Source: Chloroflexota bacterium (GTDB lineage Bacteria; Chloroflexota; Chloroflexia; Thermomicrobiales; UBA6265). Taken from it: 42,672 nt of DNA. Position numbers and translations under genes: made by a program. Below the pieces are notes generated by a model that saw only the letters and a program-made list of their open reading frames with translations, had not been told where the DNA came from and did no database searches. The DNA is taken from contig JAFAEX010000221.1 of assembly GCA_023423795.1 (NCBI GenBank), forward strand, positions 1 to 42,672, in the 5' to 3' direction. Numbering within the stretch: position 1 is the stretch's first letter; each line of letters begins with the position of its first letter. Below, piece by piece: positions 33,627 through 42,672 of the stretch.

Positions 33627-33715
33627 AGAGCGCGTTTCACGGCCCGGCCGCTGGTCCCCGAACCGTCATCCCTCGACACGCTCGGGATGACGGGGAAGGG
33701 GGGATGAAACGCGCT

Positions 33716-33717
<2 letters not shown>
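33627..33717. repeat. Nested inverted repeats at the lon 3' end
   Basis: Outer 13-bp perfect arms (33627-33639 agagcgcgtttca and 33705-33717) enclose a short palindrome at 33663-33693 (ccgtcatccc...gggatgacgg). The inner one is a shortened relative of the palindromic repeat family: it matches a right arm with a C for G change. The outer right arm overlaps the lon stop codon. Confidence 0.75.
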
Positions 33718-36202
<2,485 letters not shown>

Positions 36203-36419
36203 GGAGGGTCCGCCTCGGAACGCAGGGGTTGGCATACCGCCCGGAGAACACGGGGGGTGCGACACGGCCGTTGCGGCGACCGGCGGGGATGTGTGCGGGA
36301 CGCCCGTGCCTGAACGGACACGGTACGGCCCCGATGATACCCCACGCCATCCGCGGGCGGGGCGTTCGCGGCGCTGCCAGCGGAGGGTCGGCATCTCGTG
36401 CATTCGTGTCGTGCAGCCA

Positions 36420-36448
36420 ACCGTAGGCCCGCGCGGAGGCTTCGTCAA
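36420..36448 (-). promoter_or_regulatory. Sigma-70-like promoter of lon
   Basis: On the minus strand, TTGACG (36448-36443), a 17-bp spacer and TACGGT (36425-36420). The leader to the ATG at 36202 would be about 210 nt. I saw no CIRCE or HAIR heat-shock operator in 36203-36562, so heat control is not evident. Confidence 0.5.
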
Positions 36449-36494
36449 GGCGCATTTCGGCTAGCCAACCTGCGTCAACGCCGCGTTTGGGCAC

Positions 36495-36538
36495 AACGCA
36501 CGACGGGCGGTCCCGGGAAGGACCGCCCGTCGTGCGTT
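36495..36538 (-). terminator. Long hairpin between the sigma/anti-sigma operon and lon
   Basis: Perfect 19-bp stem (36495-36513 with 36520-36538; aacgcacgacgggcggtcc and complement), 6-nt loop, 24 bp after the anti-sigma stop. No T-run follows, but the stability should still block read-through into lon. Confidence 0.75.
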
Positions 36539-36562
36539 AGGGGGGAGGGTGCTTCGTGGCGG

Positions 36563-37543
36563 TTAGGGCGCCATGTCCAGCGCCGAACCGGTGGAACCGA
36601 GCAGGTTCGAGTTCGTGGTCAGCACCGCCCGCCGCTTCTTGGCGGCCTTGCCATCGGGCGAGCGCGGCTGGACCTGGATGTCATCGTAAGCGCTGAACGG
36701 CTGAGTCAATTCGAAGGACGCTTGCCCGATGCCCTGGTCGTCAACGTTGACCGTGCCGGCCGGGAGCAGTTGGCCGTCCTGCACCACCATGATGTCGTAG
36801 GTACCGGCGGCGGTGTTGGAGTTGAGGTCGAGCTGGAGCATGCCGGCGCGCTGGTCCGCGCCGAGCACGACCTGGCCCTCCGCCATCATCATCGCCGGAC
36901 CCGGGGACAGTTCGACGACCTCGCCGCCGGAGCCGAAGTTGGCGAGCTGCGCCTGGACTTCGGCCATCTTCGCGCCCTGCGAGTCGAGTTGCCGTTGCAG
37001 GTTGGCGCCCCAGAACCCGGTCGCCACCAGCGCCAGCAGGAGCGGCAGGCTCACCAGCCCGGCGTACCAGCCGGCCCCGCGGCCAGATCCCGACGACACC
37101 GCCGCCGGGGCCGCGACGGGCGCGGGCATCTCGGGCCGCGACGCCGGCAGCGTCATCGCCTGCGGGATGGCCCGGGGAGCGGTCACGACCGGCTCCGGGT
37201 CCGGCGCGGCGGCCACGACCGCCAGCCGCGCCCCTTCCTGGGCGACGCGCACAAACAGTCCCGCCTTCGCTTCCGGCCGCGGGGCGGCCGGCGCCGACAG
37301 GTAGGGCAGGTGATGGACCGTCCGCAGGTCGGCATCGACGAGGGCGGCGCAGCGCGGGCAAAAGCGGATGTGGAAATCGACCAGGTCGCGCTCGGCGTCG
37401 TCGAGCGCCCCGAGAGCGTAGGCCGCGGCCAGGTCATCGACGTGGTCGTCGGCGCCCGGCGACAGGTTCGGCATCGGCGCATGGGGCCGATTCACGCGGA
37501 AGGGGGTTGGCGCCACCCGTTGTTGACCGAACGCGTCGCTCAC
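36563..37543 (-). CDS. Anti-sigma factor (RskA-like, zinc anti-sigma motif)
   Basis: 326 aa single-pass membrane regulator. The N-terminal zinc-binding anti-sigma motif is FHIRFCPRCA, with His58, Cys62 and Cys65 (HxxxCxxC). A Pro/Ala-rich linker leads to one membrane segment (about 163-183, AGLVSLPLLLALVATGFWGA), followed by a short coiled segment and a RskA-type outer domain. The GTG at 37543 overlaps the sigma factor stop (GTGA), so translation is coupled. It should hold the sigma factor encoded upstream at the membrane until a signal releases it; the signal is unknown. Confidence 0.9.
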   Translation of the reverse strand: MSDAFGQQRVAPTPFRVNRPHAPMPNLSPGADDHVDDLAAAYALGALDDAERDLVDFHIRFCPRCAALVDADLRTVHHLPYLSAPAAPRPEAKAGLFVRVAQEGARLAVVAAAPDPEPVVTAPRAIPQAMTLPASRPEMPAPVAAPAAVSSGSGRGAGWYAGLVSLPLLLALVATGFWGANLQRQLDSQGAKMAEVQAQLANFGSGGEVVELSPGPAMMMAEGQVVLGADQRAGMLQLDLNSNTAAGTYDIMVVQDGQLLPAGTVNVDDQGIGQASFELTQPFSAYDDIQVQPRSPDGKAAKKRRAVLTTNSNLLGSTGSALDMAP

Positions 37544-38160
37544 GGCAACTCCACTCCGCTGCTCCCGAGCGACTCCCGCAGCTTCTGCAGGCCGAGCCGC
37601 ATTCGGGTCTTGATCGTTCCCAGCGGTTCGCCGAGCGTTTCGGCAATTTCGCGCTGGGTCAATCCCTGGTAGTAGGCCAGTTCGATCGCCTCACGTTGCG
37701 CCTGCGGCAGTTGCGCAAGCGCCTCGCGCATCGTTTCCCGGAGCGACCCGAGCCAAACCTCGCCTTCGACGTCGGCCGAAGCGCTGGTGTCCGCCACCGC
37801 GGCGAGCACCTGCTCCGGCTCTTCGCTGTCCGCCTTCTGCGGGCGGCGACGGCGCTTGCGGATCTCGTCGATCGACAGGTTGTGGGTAATGCTGAGGAGC
37901 CACGTCACGAGCGAGCCGCGTTGGGCGCTGAACGAGCCGCCCTGCTGCCACGCCCGGAAGAAGACTTCCTGCAGCACCTCCTCCGCCAGTTGCCGGTCCT
38001 GGACCAGCCGCAGCGCGAAGGAGAACACCACTCCCGAATAGCGATCGTAGAGCGCCTCGAGCGCCCGGGCATCGCCTCCCGCGGCGCGGCCGATCAGGTC
38101 CGCGTCGCTCACCTCGGCGAGACCGGAACCTCCCGGCTCACCGCTGACCGGCACGGCCAC
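37540..38160 (-). CDS. ECF sigma factor (SigK-like)
   Basis: 206 aa alternative sigma factor. Region 2 runs from DADLIGRAAGGDARALEALY through RQLAEEVLQEVFFRAWQQGG to TWLLSITHNLSIDEIRKRRR (residues ~20-110). Region 4 has LPQAQREAIELAYYQGLTQR and IAETLGEPLGTIKTRMRLGL. The GTG at 38160 is chosen because GGAGG lies 5 nt upstream; the frame is open to 38361, but that would reach into the folC 3' end. It is overlapped by the anti-sigma gene. I could not identify an ECF-type target promoter. Confidence 0.9.
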   Translation of the reverse strand: MAVPVSGEPGGSGLAEVSDADLIGRAAGGDARALEALYDRYSGVVFSFALRLVQDRQLAEEVLQEVFFRAWQQGGSFSAQRGSLVTWLLSITHNLSIDEIRKRRRRPQKADSEEPEQVLAAVADTSASADVEGEVWLGSLRETMREALAQLPQAQREAIELAYYQGLTQREIAETLGEPLGTIKTRMRLGLQKLRESLGSSGVELP

Positions 38161-38339
38161 CGCGGCCTCCAAACCGGTCTCGCCCGGGTATACGTCGTGC
38201 CCGCGCCATTCGGATTGCTCGATCTCCCGTTTCGTGTGCGTGGAAGGCCCGCCAATGGTCCGGGGTTTCCGGCCGATCCGGCGCGTATCGCCGCGTCCAT
38301 GCGGGGCCGCCGACCAGTCTACCCCATCCCCCCGCCGAA

Positions 38340-39764
38340 TCAGCCCGAAATCGGGCCCCACGGCGGGTCGGGTTGCGCCAGCCCAAGCGCCTCCCGCGCC
38401 TCCCCGACGAGATAGAGCGATCCGGTGGCCAGCACGAGCCCGCCCGGAGGAGATCCGTGCGGGAAACCGGCCCCGCGCCGCGCACCGCCGCCGGCGACCG
38501 CGAGCGCCCGCTGAACCGCCTCCGCGACGCCAGGAGCGGCCTCCACCGGCAGCCCCGCCGCCGCGGCGGCCTCGGCGACGACGGATGCCGCGGCCGCCCG
38601 TGGCGCGGCGGCCGCCGTCGCGATCACCGTTCGCGTCACCGGGGCGAGCGCGGCCACGATGGCGAGGGCGTCCTTGTCGGCGGAGATCCCGAGGACGACG
38701 ACCGCCTGTTCGCCGGGGAACGCGTCGGCCAGCGCCGCGGCCACCGCCGCCGCCGAGGCTGGGGTGTGCGCGCCGTCCAGCACGACGCGTGCGCCGTCGG
38801 CGTCCACCCGTTCGAATCGCCCCGGCCAGCGCACCCCGGCCAGCCCGGCGCGCACGTCGGCCTCCGCGACCGGGATTCCACCTTCATTGGAAGGCCACAA
38901 CGCCGCCGCTGCCGTCGCCGCGTTCTCGACCTGGTGCGCGCCGGGCAACGCCAGCGGCACGCCGTCCCATTGGCCCCACGGTCCGCTCAGGGTACAGCCG
39001 GTCCACGGACCGCTCCCGGTGAAGTCGCGTCCGGCGAGGAGCAGCGGACCGCCGGCCTCGGTGGCGGCCTGTTCGAAGACGGCGGCAACCGCGGCATCGT
39101 TGGCGCCGACGACGACCGGTCTACCCGGTTTGACGATCCCGGCCTTGGCGGTGGCGATGGCCGGCAGCGTGTCGCCGAGGACCGCCGTGTGTTCGAGGTC
39201 GATGCGGGTGATGACCGACACCAGCGGATCGACCACGTTGGTGGCGTCGAACTCCCCGCCGAGCCCGACCTCGACGACCGCCGCATCGCACCGTGCTTCT
39301 GCGAACGCCAGGAACCCCATCGCGGCGAGAAACTCGAAGGTGGTGACCGACCCGAGTTCGGGTTCGGCCGCTTCCAGCGCGCGCGCCGCGAACTCCACGC
39401 GGTCGGCCAGCGCGGCGAACGCGGCCGGCGAGACGGCTTCACCCGCGATCACGATCCGCTCCCGGAACGAATGGAGGTGCGGGGACGTGAACAACCCGGC
39501 GCGGTGCCCGGCGGCGCCTAGCGCGGCGGCGATCATCGCCGCCGTCGAACCCTTGCCTTTCGATCCGGCGACGTGGACGACGGGAACGCGCCGGTCGGGA
39601 TCTCCGAGGCGAACGAGCAGCGCCCGGACCCGCCGCAGGCCGCGCCGGCCCGCTTCGGCCGACCCGAAGGGGTCGGTGATGAAACCGCGCTCGTAAGCCG
39701 AGCGCGCCCAGAGCAGCCCGAGCGCGCGGCGGTATCCGCCGTCGATGGCGTCGGATTCGGTCAC
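38340..39764 (-). CDS. folC: Bifunctional folylpolyglutamate synthase/dihydrofolate synthase (FolC)
   Basis: 474 aa. Adds glutamate to dihydropteroate and to reduced folates. It has the Mur-ligase layout: P-loop VVHVAGSKGKGSTAAMIAAA, LFTSPHLHSFRERI (the dihydropteroate/folate site), FEFLAAMGFLAFAEARCDAA, VEVGLGGEFDATNVVDPLVS, and the C-terminal domain with VLDGAHTPASAAAV. The GTG at 39764 has AGGGGGA 5 nt upstream. The stop is 179 bp before the ECF sigma start in the same direction, so read-through from folC into the sigma gene is possible. Confidence 0.93.
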   Translation of the reverse strand: MTESDAIDGGYRRALGLLWARSAYERGFITDPFGSAEAGRRGLRRVRALLVRLGDPDRRVPVVHVAGSKGKGSTAAMIAAALGAAGHRAGLFTSPHLHSFRERIVIAGEAVSPAAFAALADRVEFAARALEAAEPELGSVTTFEFLAAMGFLAFAEARCDAAVVEVGLGGEFDATNVVDPLVSVITRIDLEHTAVLGDTLPAIATAKAGIVKPGRPVVVGANDAAVAAVFEQAATEAGGPLLLAGRDFTGSGPWTGCTLSGPWGQWDGVPLALPGAHQVENAATAAAALWPSNEGGIPVAEADVRAGLAGVRWPGRFERVDADGARVVLDGAHTPASAAAVAAALADAFPGEQAVVVLGISADKDALAIVAALAPVTRTVIATAAAAPRAAAASVVAEAAAAAGLPVEAAPGVAEAVQRALAVAGGGARRGAGFPHGSPPGGLVLATGSLYLVGEAREALGLAQPDPPWGPISG

Positions 39765-39954
39765 GATTCCCCCTTTCGGCCACCGCACAGCATAGCCGCC
39801 CGCCAGCAAGCCGGTTGCCGCGCCCTTATGCATCTGTCATGCTCGGACGGTGAACCGGCACGGGCGCGCACTGTGGCACGGCCCGTTCGCCGACGATCGT
39901 GCGGCGGCGTCCCGTTTCGCAGCCGCTCCCCGGCCCCGCCGCCCTATCCATCTT

Positions 39955-40020
39955 ATGGAGACGACCGTGGCCCCGCACCGCCAACCGATTGCCGCGACGG
40001 TTCGCGCCCGCCGTGCCTAA
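39955..40020 (+). CDS. Possible 21-codon upstream reading frame (uORF)
   Basis: ATG at 39955 runs to TAA at 40018-40020, encoding METTVAPHRQPIAATVRARR and a final Ala. It overlaps the GTG start of the next gene (40013) by 8 bp in a different frame. Its ribosome site is weak. Coupled translation is possible, but a chance ORF is the simpler view. Confidence 0.2.
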   Translation: METTVAPHRQPIAATVRARRA

Positions 40021-41197
40021 CCGCTTCGCCACCCGCGTGGACCGCAAGCGGGGACCCGCGCCGTTCTCGTCCGAGTGGCTGCAATCCCCCGATACGGCGC
40101 CTCCGACCCGGCCCCTGCTCGAACTGCCCGAGTGGGCGCCGGACGAGCGCACCGTCAGCGCGGCGCTGGTCATCGTGGTCGCGTTGATCATCGCGGCGGT
40201 GGCGGCGCTGCGCCCGTCGCCGCCACAGCCGCAGACAGCCGCCAGCCTTGCCGCGACGCCGCCGGCCACGGTGCTCGCGCCTGCCGAAGGGGTCGGTGGG
40301 GAGGTTGCCGCCGCGCCGACCGTCGCGCCGATCCAGACCCTCGCGCCGCCGACGCCGACCCCGACGTTCGTGCCGGCGCCGGTAGTGGCGACCGCCGTCC
40401 CGACCGCGGCGGCCGAAGTGCTGCCCGGTTCGCTGTTTCCCGCCAATCGCATCCTGGCGTACTACGGCCACCCCCACGATGCGAACATGGGCATCCTCGG
40501 GGAATACGACAAGGAGGAACTCCTGCGCCTGCTGCGCGAGGAGATCGCCAATTACGAAGCCGTCGATCCGACCAAACCGGTCATCCCGGCCTTCGAGGTC
40601 ATCGCCACCGTCGCCCAGCGCGATCCGGGTTACGACGGCACCTACATCCTCGACACGGATACGGCGACCCTCACCGAGTACGCCGATTTCGCCGAGGCCA
40701 ACGGTCTTCTGTTGTTCCTCGATCTGCAGATCGGGCGCGGTACGGTCGCCGCCGAGATCGAGAAGGTGCGGCCGCTGTTGGAACGCCCGCACGTCCACCT
40801 CGCGCTCGACCCGGAGTTCGTCATCGCCGACGGGCAGACGCCCGGCATCCACATCGGATCGCTGCCGGCGGAGAGCATCACCTACGCCCAGCAGACGCTG
40901 GCGCAACTCGTCGCGGAGAAGGGGCTGCCGCCGAAGGTCTTGATCGTCCACCAGTTTCGGGAGGACATGATCGGCGACAAGATGAGCCTGCGGCCGGTGC
41001 CGGGGGTCCAACTGGTGATCGACGCCGACGGTTACGGCAACCCGGAACTGAAGACCGCCGTCTACAACTTCCTCGTCCGCGACGAGCCGATCGAGTTCGC
41101 CGGCGTCAAACTCTTCTACAAGCAGGACCGCCCGATGATGACCGCCGCCGAGATCCTCGGCCTCACGCCCTCGCCGGACTTGATCATTTATCAGTAG
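40013..41197 (+). CDS. Membrane-anchored protein with extracytoplasmic domain, function unknown
   Basis: 394 aa. Short cytoplasmic N-terminus, one membrane segment (VSAALVIVVALIIAAVAALR, about 48-67), a Pro/Thr/Ala-rich linker (~70-135, including PTPTPTF), then a ~255-residue domain starting NRILAYYGHPHDANMGILGE. That domain has alternating strands and helices (VIPAFEVIATVAQ, LLLFLDLQIG, HVHLALDPEFVI, KVLIVHQF), resembling a TIM-barrel or glycosidase-like fold. I do not recognise the family. The GTG at 40013 is uncertain; the frame is open to 39899. The 8-bp repeat array begins in its stop codon. Confidence 0.75.
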   Translation: MPNRFATRVDRKRGPAPFSSEWLQSPDTAPPTRPLLELPEWAPDERTVSAALVIVVALIIAAVAALRPSPPQPQTAASLAATPPATVLAPAEGVGGEVAAAPTVAPIQTLAPPTPTPTFVPAPVVATAVPTAAAEVLPGSLFPANRILAYYGHPHDANMGILGEYDKEELLRLLREEIANYEAVDPTKPVIPAFEVIATVAQRDPGYDGTYILDTDTATLTEYADFAEANGLLLFLDLQIGRGTVAAEIEKVRPLLERPHVHLALDPEFVIADGQTPGIHIGSLPAESITYAQQTLAQLVAEKGLPPKVLIVHQFREDMIGDKMSLRPVPGVQLVIDADGYGNPELKTAVYNFLVRDEPIEFAGVKLFYKQDRPMMTAAEILGLTPSPDLIIYQ

Positions 41198-41259
41198 TCG
41201 AGGAGTCGAGGAGTCGAGGAGTCGAGGAGTCGAGGAGTCGAGGAGTCGAGGAGTCGAGA
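41196..41259. repeat. 8-bp tandem repeat (AGTCGAGG, about eight units)
   Basis: Seven exact AGTCGAGG units plus one imperfect unit run from 41196, starting inside the TAG stop of the preceding gene. They lead directly to palindrome copy 6 at 41262. Copy number is likely variable between strains. The gap 41198-41515 consists mainly of this array, the palindrome and a 7-bp array; no gene is seen in it. Confidence 0.92.
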
Positions 41260-41261
41260 AA

Positions 41262-41346
41262 CCGTCATCCCGAGCCTGTCGAGGGAACTCGTCGTTGCCT
41301 CACTCGGAGCAGAGAACGAGATCCCTCGACAGGCTCGGGATGACGG
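41262..41346. repeat. Palindromic intergenic repeat, copy 6
   Basis: 31-bp arms (41262-41292 and 41316-41346) with one mismatch and a 23-bp loop. Arms match copies 2 and 3 (ccgtcatcccgagcctgtcg at the start). It sits 65 bp downstream of the gene ending at 41197. Confidence 0.87.
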
Positions 41347-41396
41347 GTGCGCTGTCAGTGGTCCGTGGCACGTGGCACGGAGCACCCGGCACCGAC

Positions 41397-41431
41397 TCGG
41401 CACCCGGCCCTCGGCACTCGGCACTCGGCAC
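41397..41431. repeat. 7-bp tandem repeat (TCGGCAC), short array
   Basis: Five units, the second degenerate (CCGGCCC), in the leader of the Gfo/Idh/MocA gene. The unit is identical to the one before paiB (16882-16930). Confidence 0.85.
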
Positions 41432-41515
41432 ACGTCCGCCGGGCACCCCGGCGACGGAGTGGGCGATAATCCCGGCACGATGGTCCGACGACGCGAGCCG
41501 GAGGGAAACCCGCCG

Positions 41516-42526
41516 ATGCTGGGGTGGGGATTGATTGGGGCGAGCACCATCGCCCGCGAGTGGATGATCCCGGCGATCAACGCCCAATCGGGCAGCCGGG
41601 TGGCGGCCGTCTTCGGCAGCGATCCCGGCCGCGCGGCGGCCTACGCGAGGGAGAACGGCATCCCGCGCGTCCATGCCACGCTCGACGACCTGCTGGCCGA
41701 CCCCGAGGTGCAGGTCGTCTACATCTCGACGACGAACGAGAAACACCACGACCAGGCGATCGCCGCCGCGAAGGCTGGCAAGCACGTCCTGTGCGAAAAG
41801 CCGCTCGCCCTGTCCGTGACCGGCGCTCGCGAAATGGTCGCGGCCTGCGCCGAGGCCGGCGTGGTGATGGGCACCAACCACCACCTCCGCAACGCGATTA
41901 CCCACCGCACGATGCGCAAATTGATCGCCGACGGCGCGATCGGCCGGCCGCTGGCGGCCCGGGTTTTCCACGCCGTCTACCTGCCGCCGCACCTGCAGGC
42001 GTGGCGCATCGACCGCCCGGAGGCCGGCGGCGGCGTCGTGCTGGACATCACCGTCCACGACGCCGACACCCTGCGCTTCGTGCTCGGCGACGCCGACGTT
42101 GAGGAGGTAACAGCCCTCACCGCCTCGCAAGGCATGGCCAGCGATGGGCTGGAAGACGCGGTGATGGGCGTGATGCGCTTCGACAACGGCGTGCTGGCGC
42201 AGTTCCACGACGCGTTCACCATCCGCCACACCGGGACCGGCTTCGAGGTCCACGGGGAGGAGGGCAGCGTCCTCGCCCGCGACGTGATGACCCAGCGGCC
42301 GATCGGCTCGGTCGTCGTGCGCCGCGGCGACCGCGAGGAGGCCGTCGAACTGGTCGAGCCGAACAACCTCTACGAGCGGTCGGTTCGGCTGTTCAACGCC
42401 GCCGTCCGCGGCGAAGGGGAACCGGCCGCGACCGGGGAGGACGGCGTCAAGTCGCTGGCGATCGCGCTGGCGGTGCGGGAGTCGGCGGCGTCCGGCCGCG
42501 CGGTTGCCGTGGACTACGGTAGTTGA
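41516..42526 (+). CDS. Gfo/Idh/MocA-family NAD(P)-dependent oxidoreductase
   Basis: 336 aa. N-terminal Rossmann domain with MLGWGLIGASTIAREWMIPA, then VQVVYISTTNEKHHDQAIAA and GKHVLCEKPLALSVTGAREM, the EKP motif carrying the catalytic lysine. The C-terminal α/β domain includes GGGVVLDITVHDADTLRFVL with the HD pair. Substrates are typically sugars, inositols or related polyols; none can be named here. The ATG at 41516 has GGAGGG about 10 nt upstream; the alternative ATG at 41480 lacks one. A GATAAT box at 41464-41469 may be a -10 element without a clear -35. Confidence 0.92.
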   Translation: MLGWGLIGASTIAREWMIPAINAQSGSRVAAVFGSDPGRAAAYARENGIPRVHATLDDLLADPEVQVVYISTTNEKHHDQAIAAAKAGKHVLCEKPLALSVTGAREMVAACAEAGVVMGTNHHLRNAITHRTMRKLIADGAIGRPLAARVFHAVYLPPHLQAWRIDRPEAGGGVVLDITVHDADTLRFVLGDADVEEVTALTASQGMASDGLEDAVMGVMRFDNGVLAQFHDAFTIRHTGTGFEVHGEEGSVLARDVMTQRPIGSVVVRRGDREEAVELVEPNNLYERSVRLFNAAVRGEGEPAATGEDGVKSLAIALAVRESAASGRAVAVDYGS

Positions 42527-42546
42527 TCCGCCCGCAACCCGGGTTT

Positions 42547-42672
42547 AAAGGACCGGGTTCAGAACGGAAAGGACGCTGAAGCGCCCTGACGACGTTTGTC
42601 GCTCGTAGCGCCCTTCAGGGTGCTTTCCTCGTTAACCCGGTCCTTTTAGGGCCGGGACCCGGGCCGGGACTG
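42547..42672. repeat. Large palindrome running to the window edge
   Basis: Outer arms aaaggaccgggtt (42547-42559) and its complement (42634-42646), with inner pairing of the cggaaaggacgctgaagcgcc type against gcgcccttcagggtgctttcc. The flanks ccgggt/acccgg extend it. It lies just after the oxidoreductase stop at 42526. Different in sequence from the palindrome at 17723-17857. Confidence 0.7.

Noticed and set aside
36203..36562. Heat-shock operator (CIRCE or HAIR) upstream of lon
   Set aside because: Neither inverted repeat is present; only the sigma-70-like promoter and the hairpin at 36495-36538 were found.
41196..41259. Possible CRISPR array
   Set aside because: The units are 8 bp, contiguous and without spacers, and no cas gene is near.

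Overview
The window is high-GC DNA with dense, mostly short-spaced genes. It carries several ABC importers whose binding proteins have Tat-like leaders, tandem Uma2-family nucleases, a secreted META-domain protein, a cupredoxin, and short intergenic palindromes. This suite is typical of uncultured or thermophilic Chloroflexota, probably the Thermomicrobia/Sphaerobacter side. That placement is inferred from gene content; there is no rRNA or other phylogenetic marker in the window. No tRNA, rRNA, CRISPR array, transposase or prophage gene was seen.

Layout. 125-2698 (minus): permease and double ATPase of an RbsA/RbsC-type monosaccharide importer. It is divergent from 2965-6177 (plus), a MalE/F/G-like sugar importer followed by an APH-fold kinase and an enolase paralogue with changed active-site residues (6436-8803). 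8894-10055: two Uma2-family genes in tandem. 10074-13165 (minus): M20 amidohydrolase, secreted double-META protein, secreted cupredoxin. 13453-16812 (plus): a second MalE/F/G-like importer with a near-consensus promoter, then PaiB. 18046-20549 (plus): OsmC, O-acetylhomoserine sulfhydrylase and a CoA-binding protein. 20653-23630: DUF998 membrane protein, TetR-type regulator, a 33-bp palindrome, DUF2306 membrane protein and DNA-3-methyladenine glycosylase I. 23888-24316: small unrecognised protein. 24584-28441 (minus): oligopeptide importer OppA-B-C. 28573-31144 (minus): ChrA-type transporter and an L,D-transpeptidase. 31317-33017 (plus): RecJ/DHH exonuclease. 33716-36202 (minus): Lon protease. 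36563-39764 (minus): anti-sigma factor, ECF sigma factor and FolC. 40013-41197: membrane-anchored protein of unknown function. 41516-42526: Gfo/Idh/MocA oxidoreductase.

How the genes work together. Four import systems dominate and none is complete here. The two MalFG-type systems and the Opp system have no ATPase in the window, and the Rbs-type system has no binding protein, so partners must be encoded elsewhere. The sugar importer, kinase and enolase paralogue (2965-8803) run in one direction and may form a catabolic unit. The sulfhydrylase and CoA-binding genes overlap by 3 bp and follow osmC by 9 bp, forming a sulfur/thiol operon. The sigma and anti-sigma genes overlap as a translationally coupled pair.

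Regulation and repeats. Five promoter-like sites share TTGAC(A/G), a spacer of exactly 17 bp and a TA-starting -10. Intergenic spaces are rich in repeats: a palindrome family with variable loops (six full or partial copies), larger palindromes at 17723-17857 and 42547-42672, a 7-bp and an 8-bp tandem repeat, and a 250-bp element bounded by inverted arrays of 12-bp repeats.
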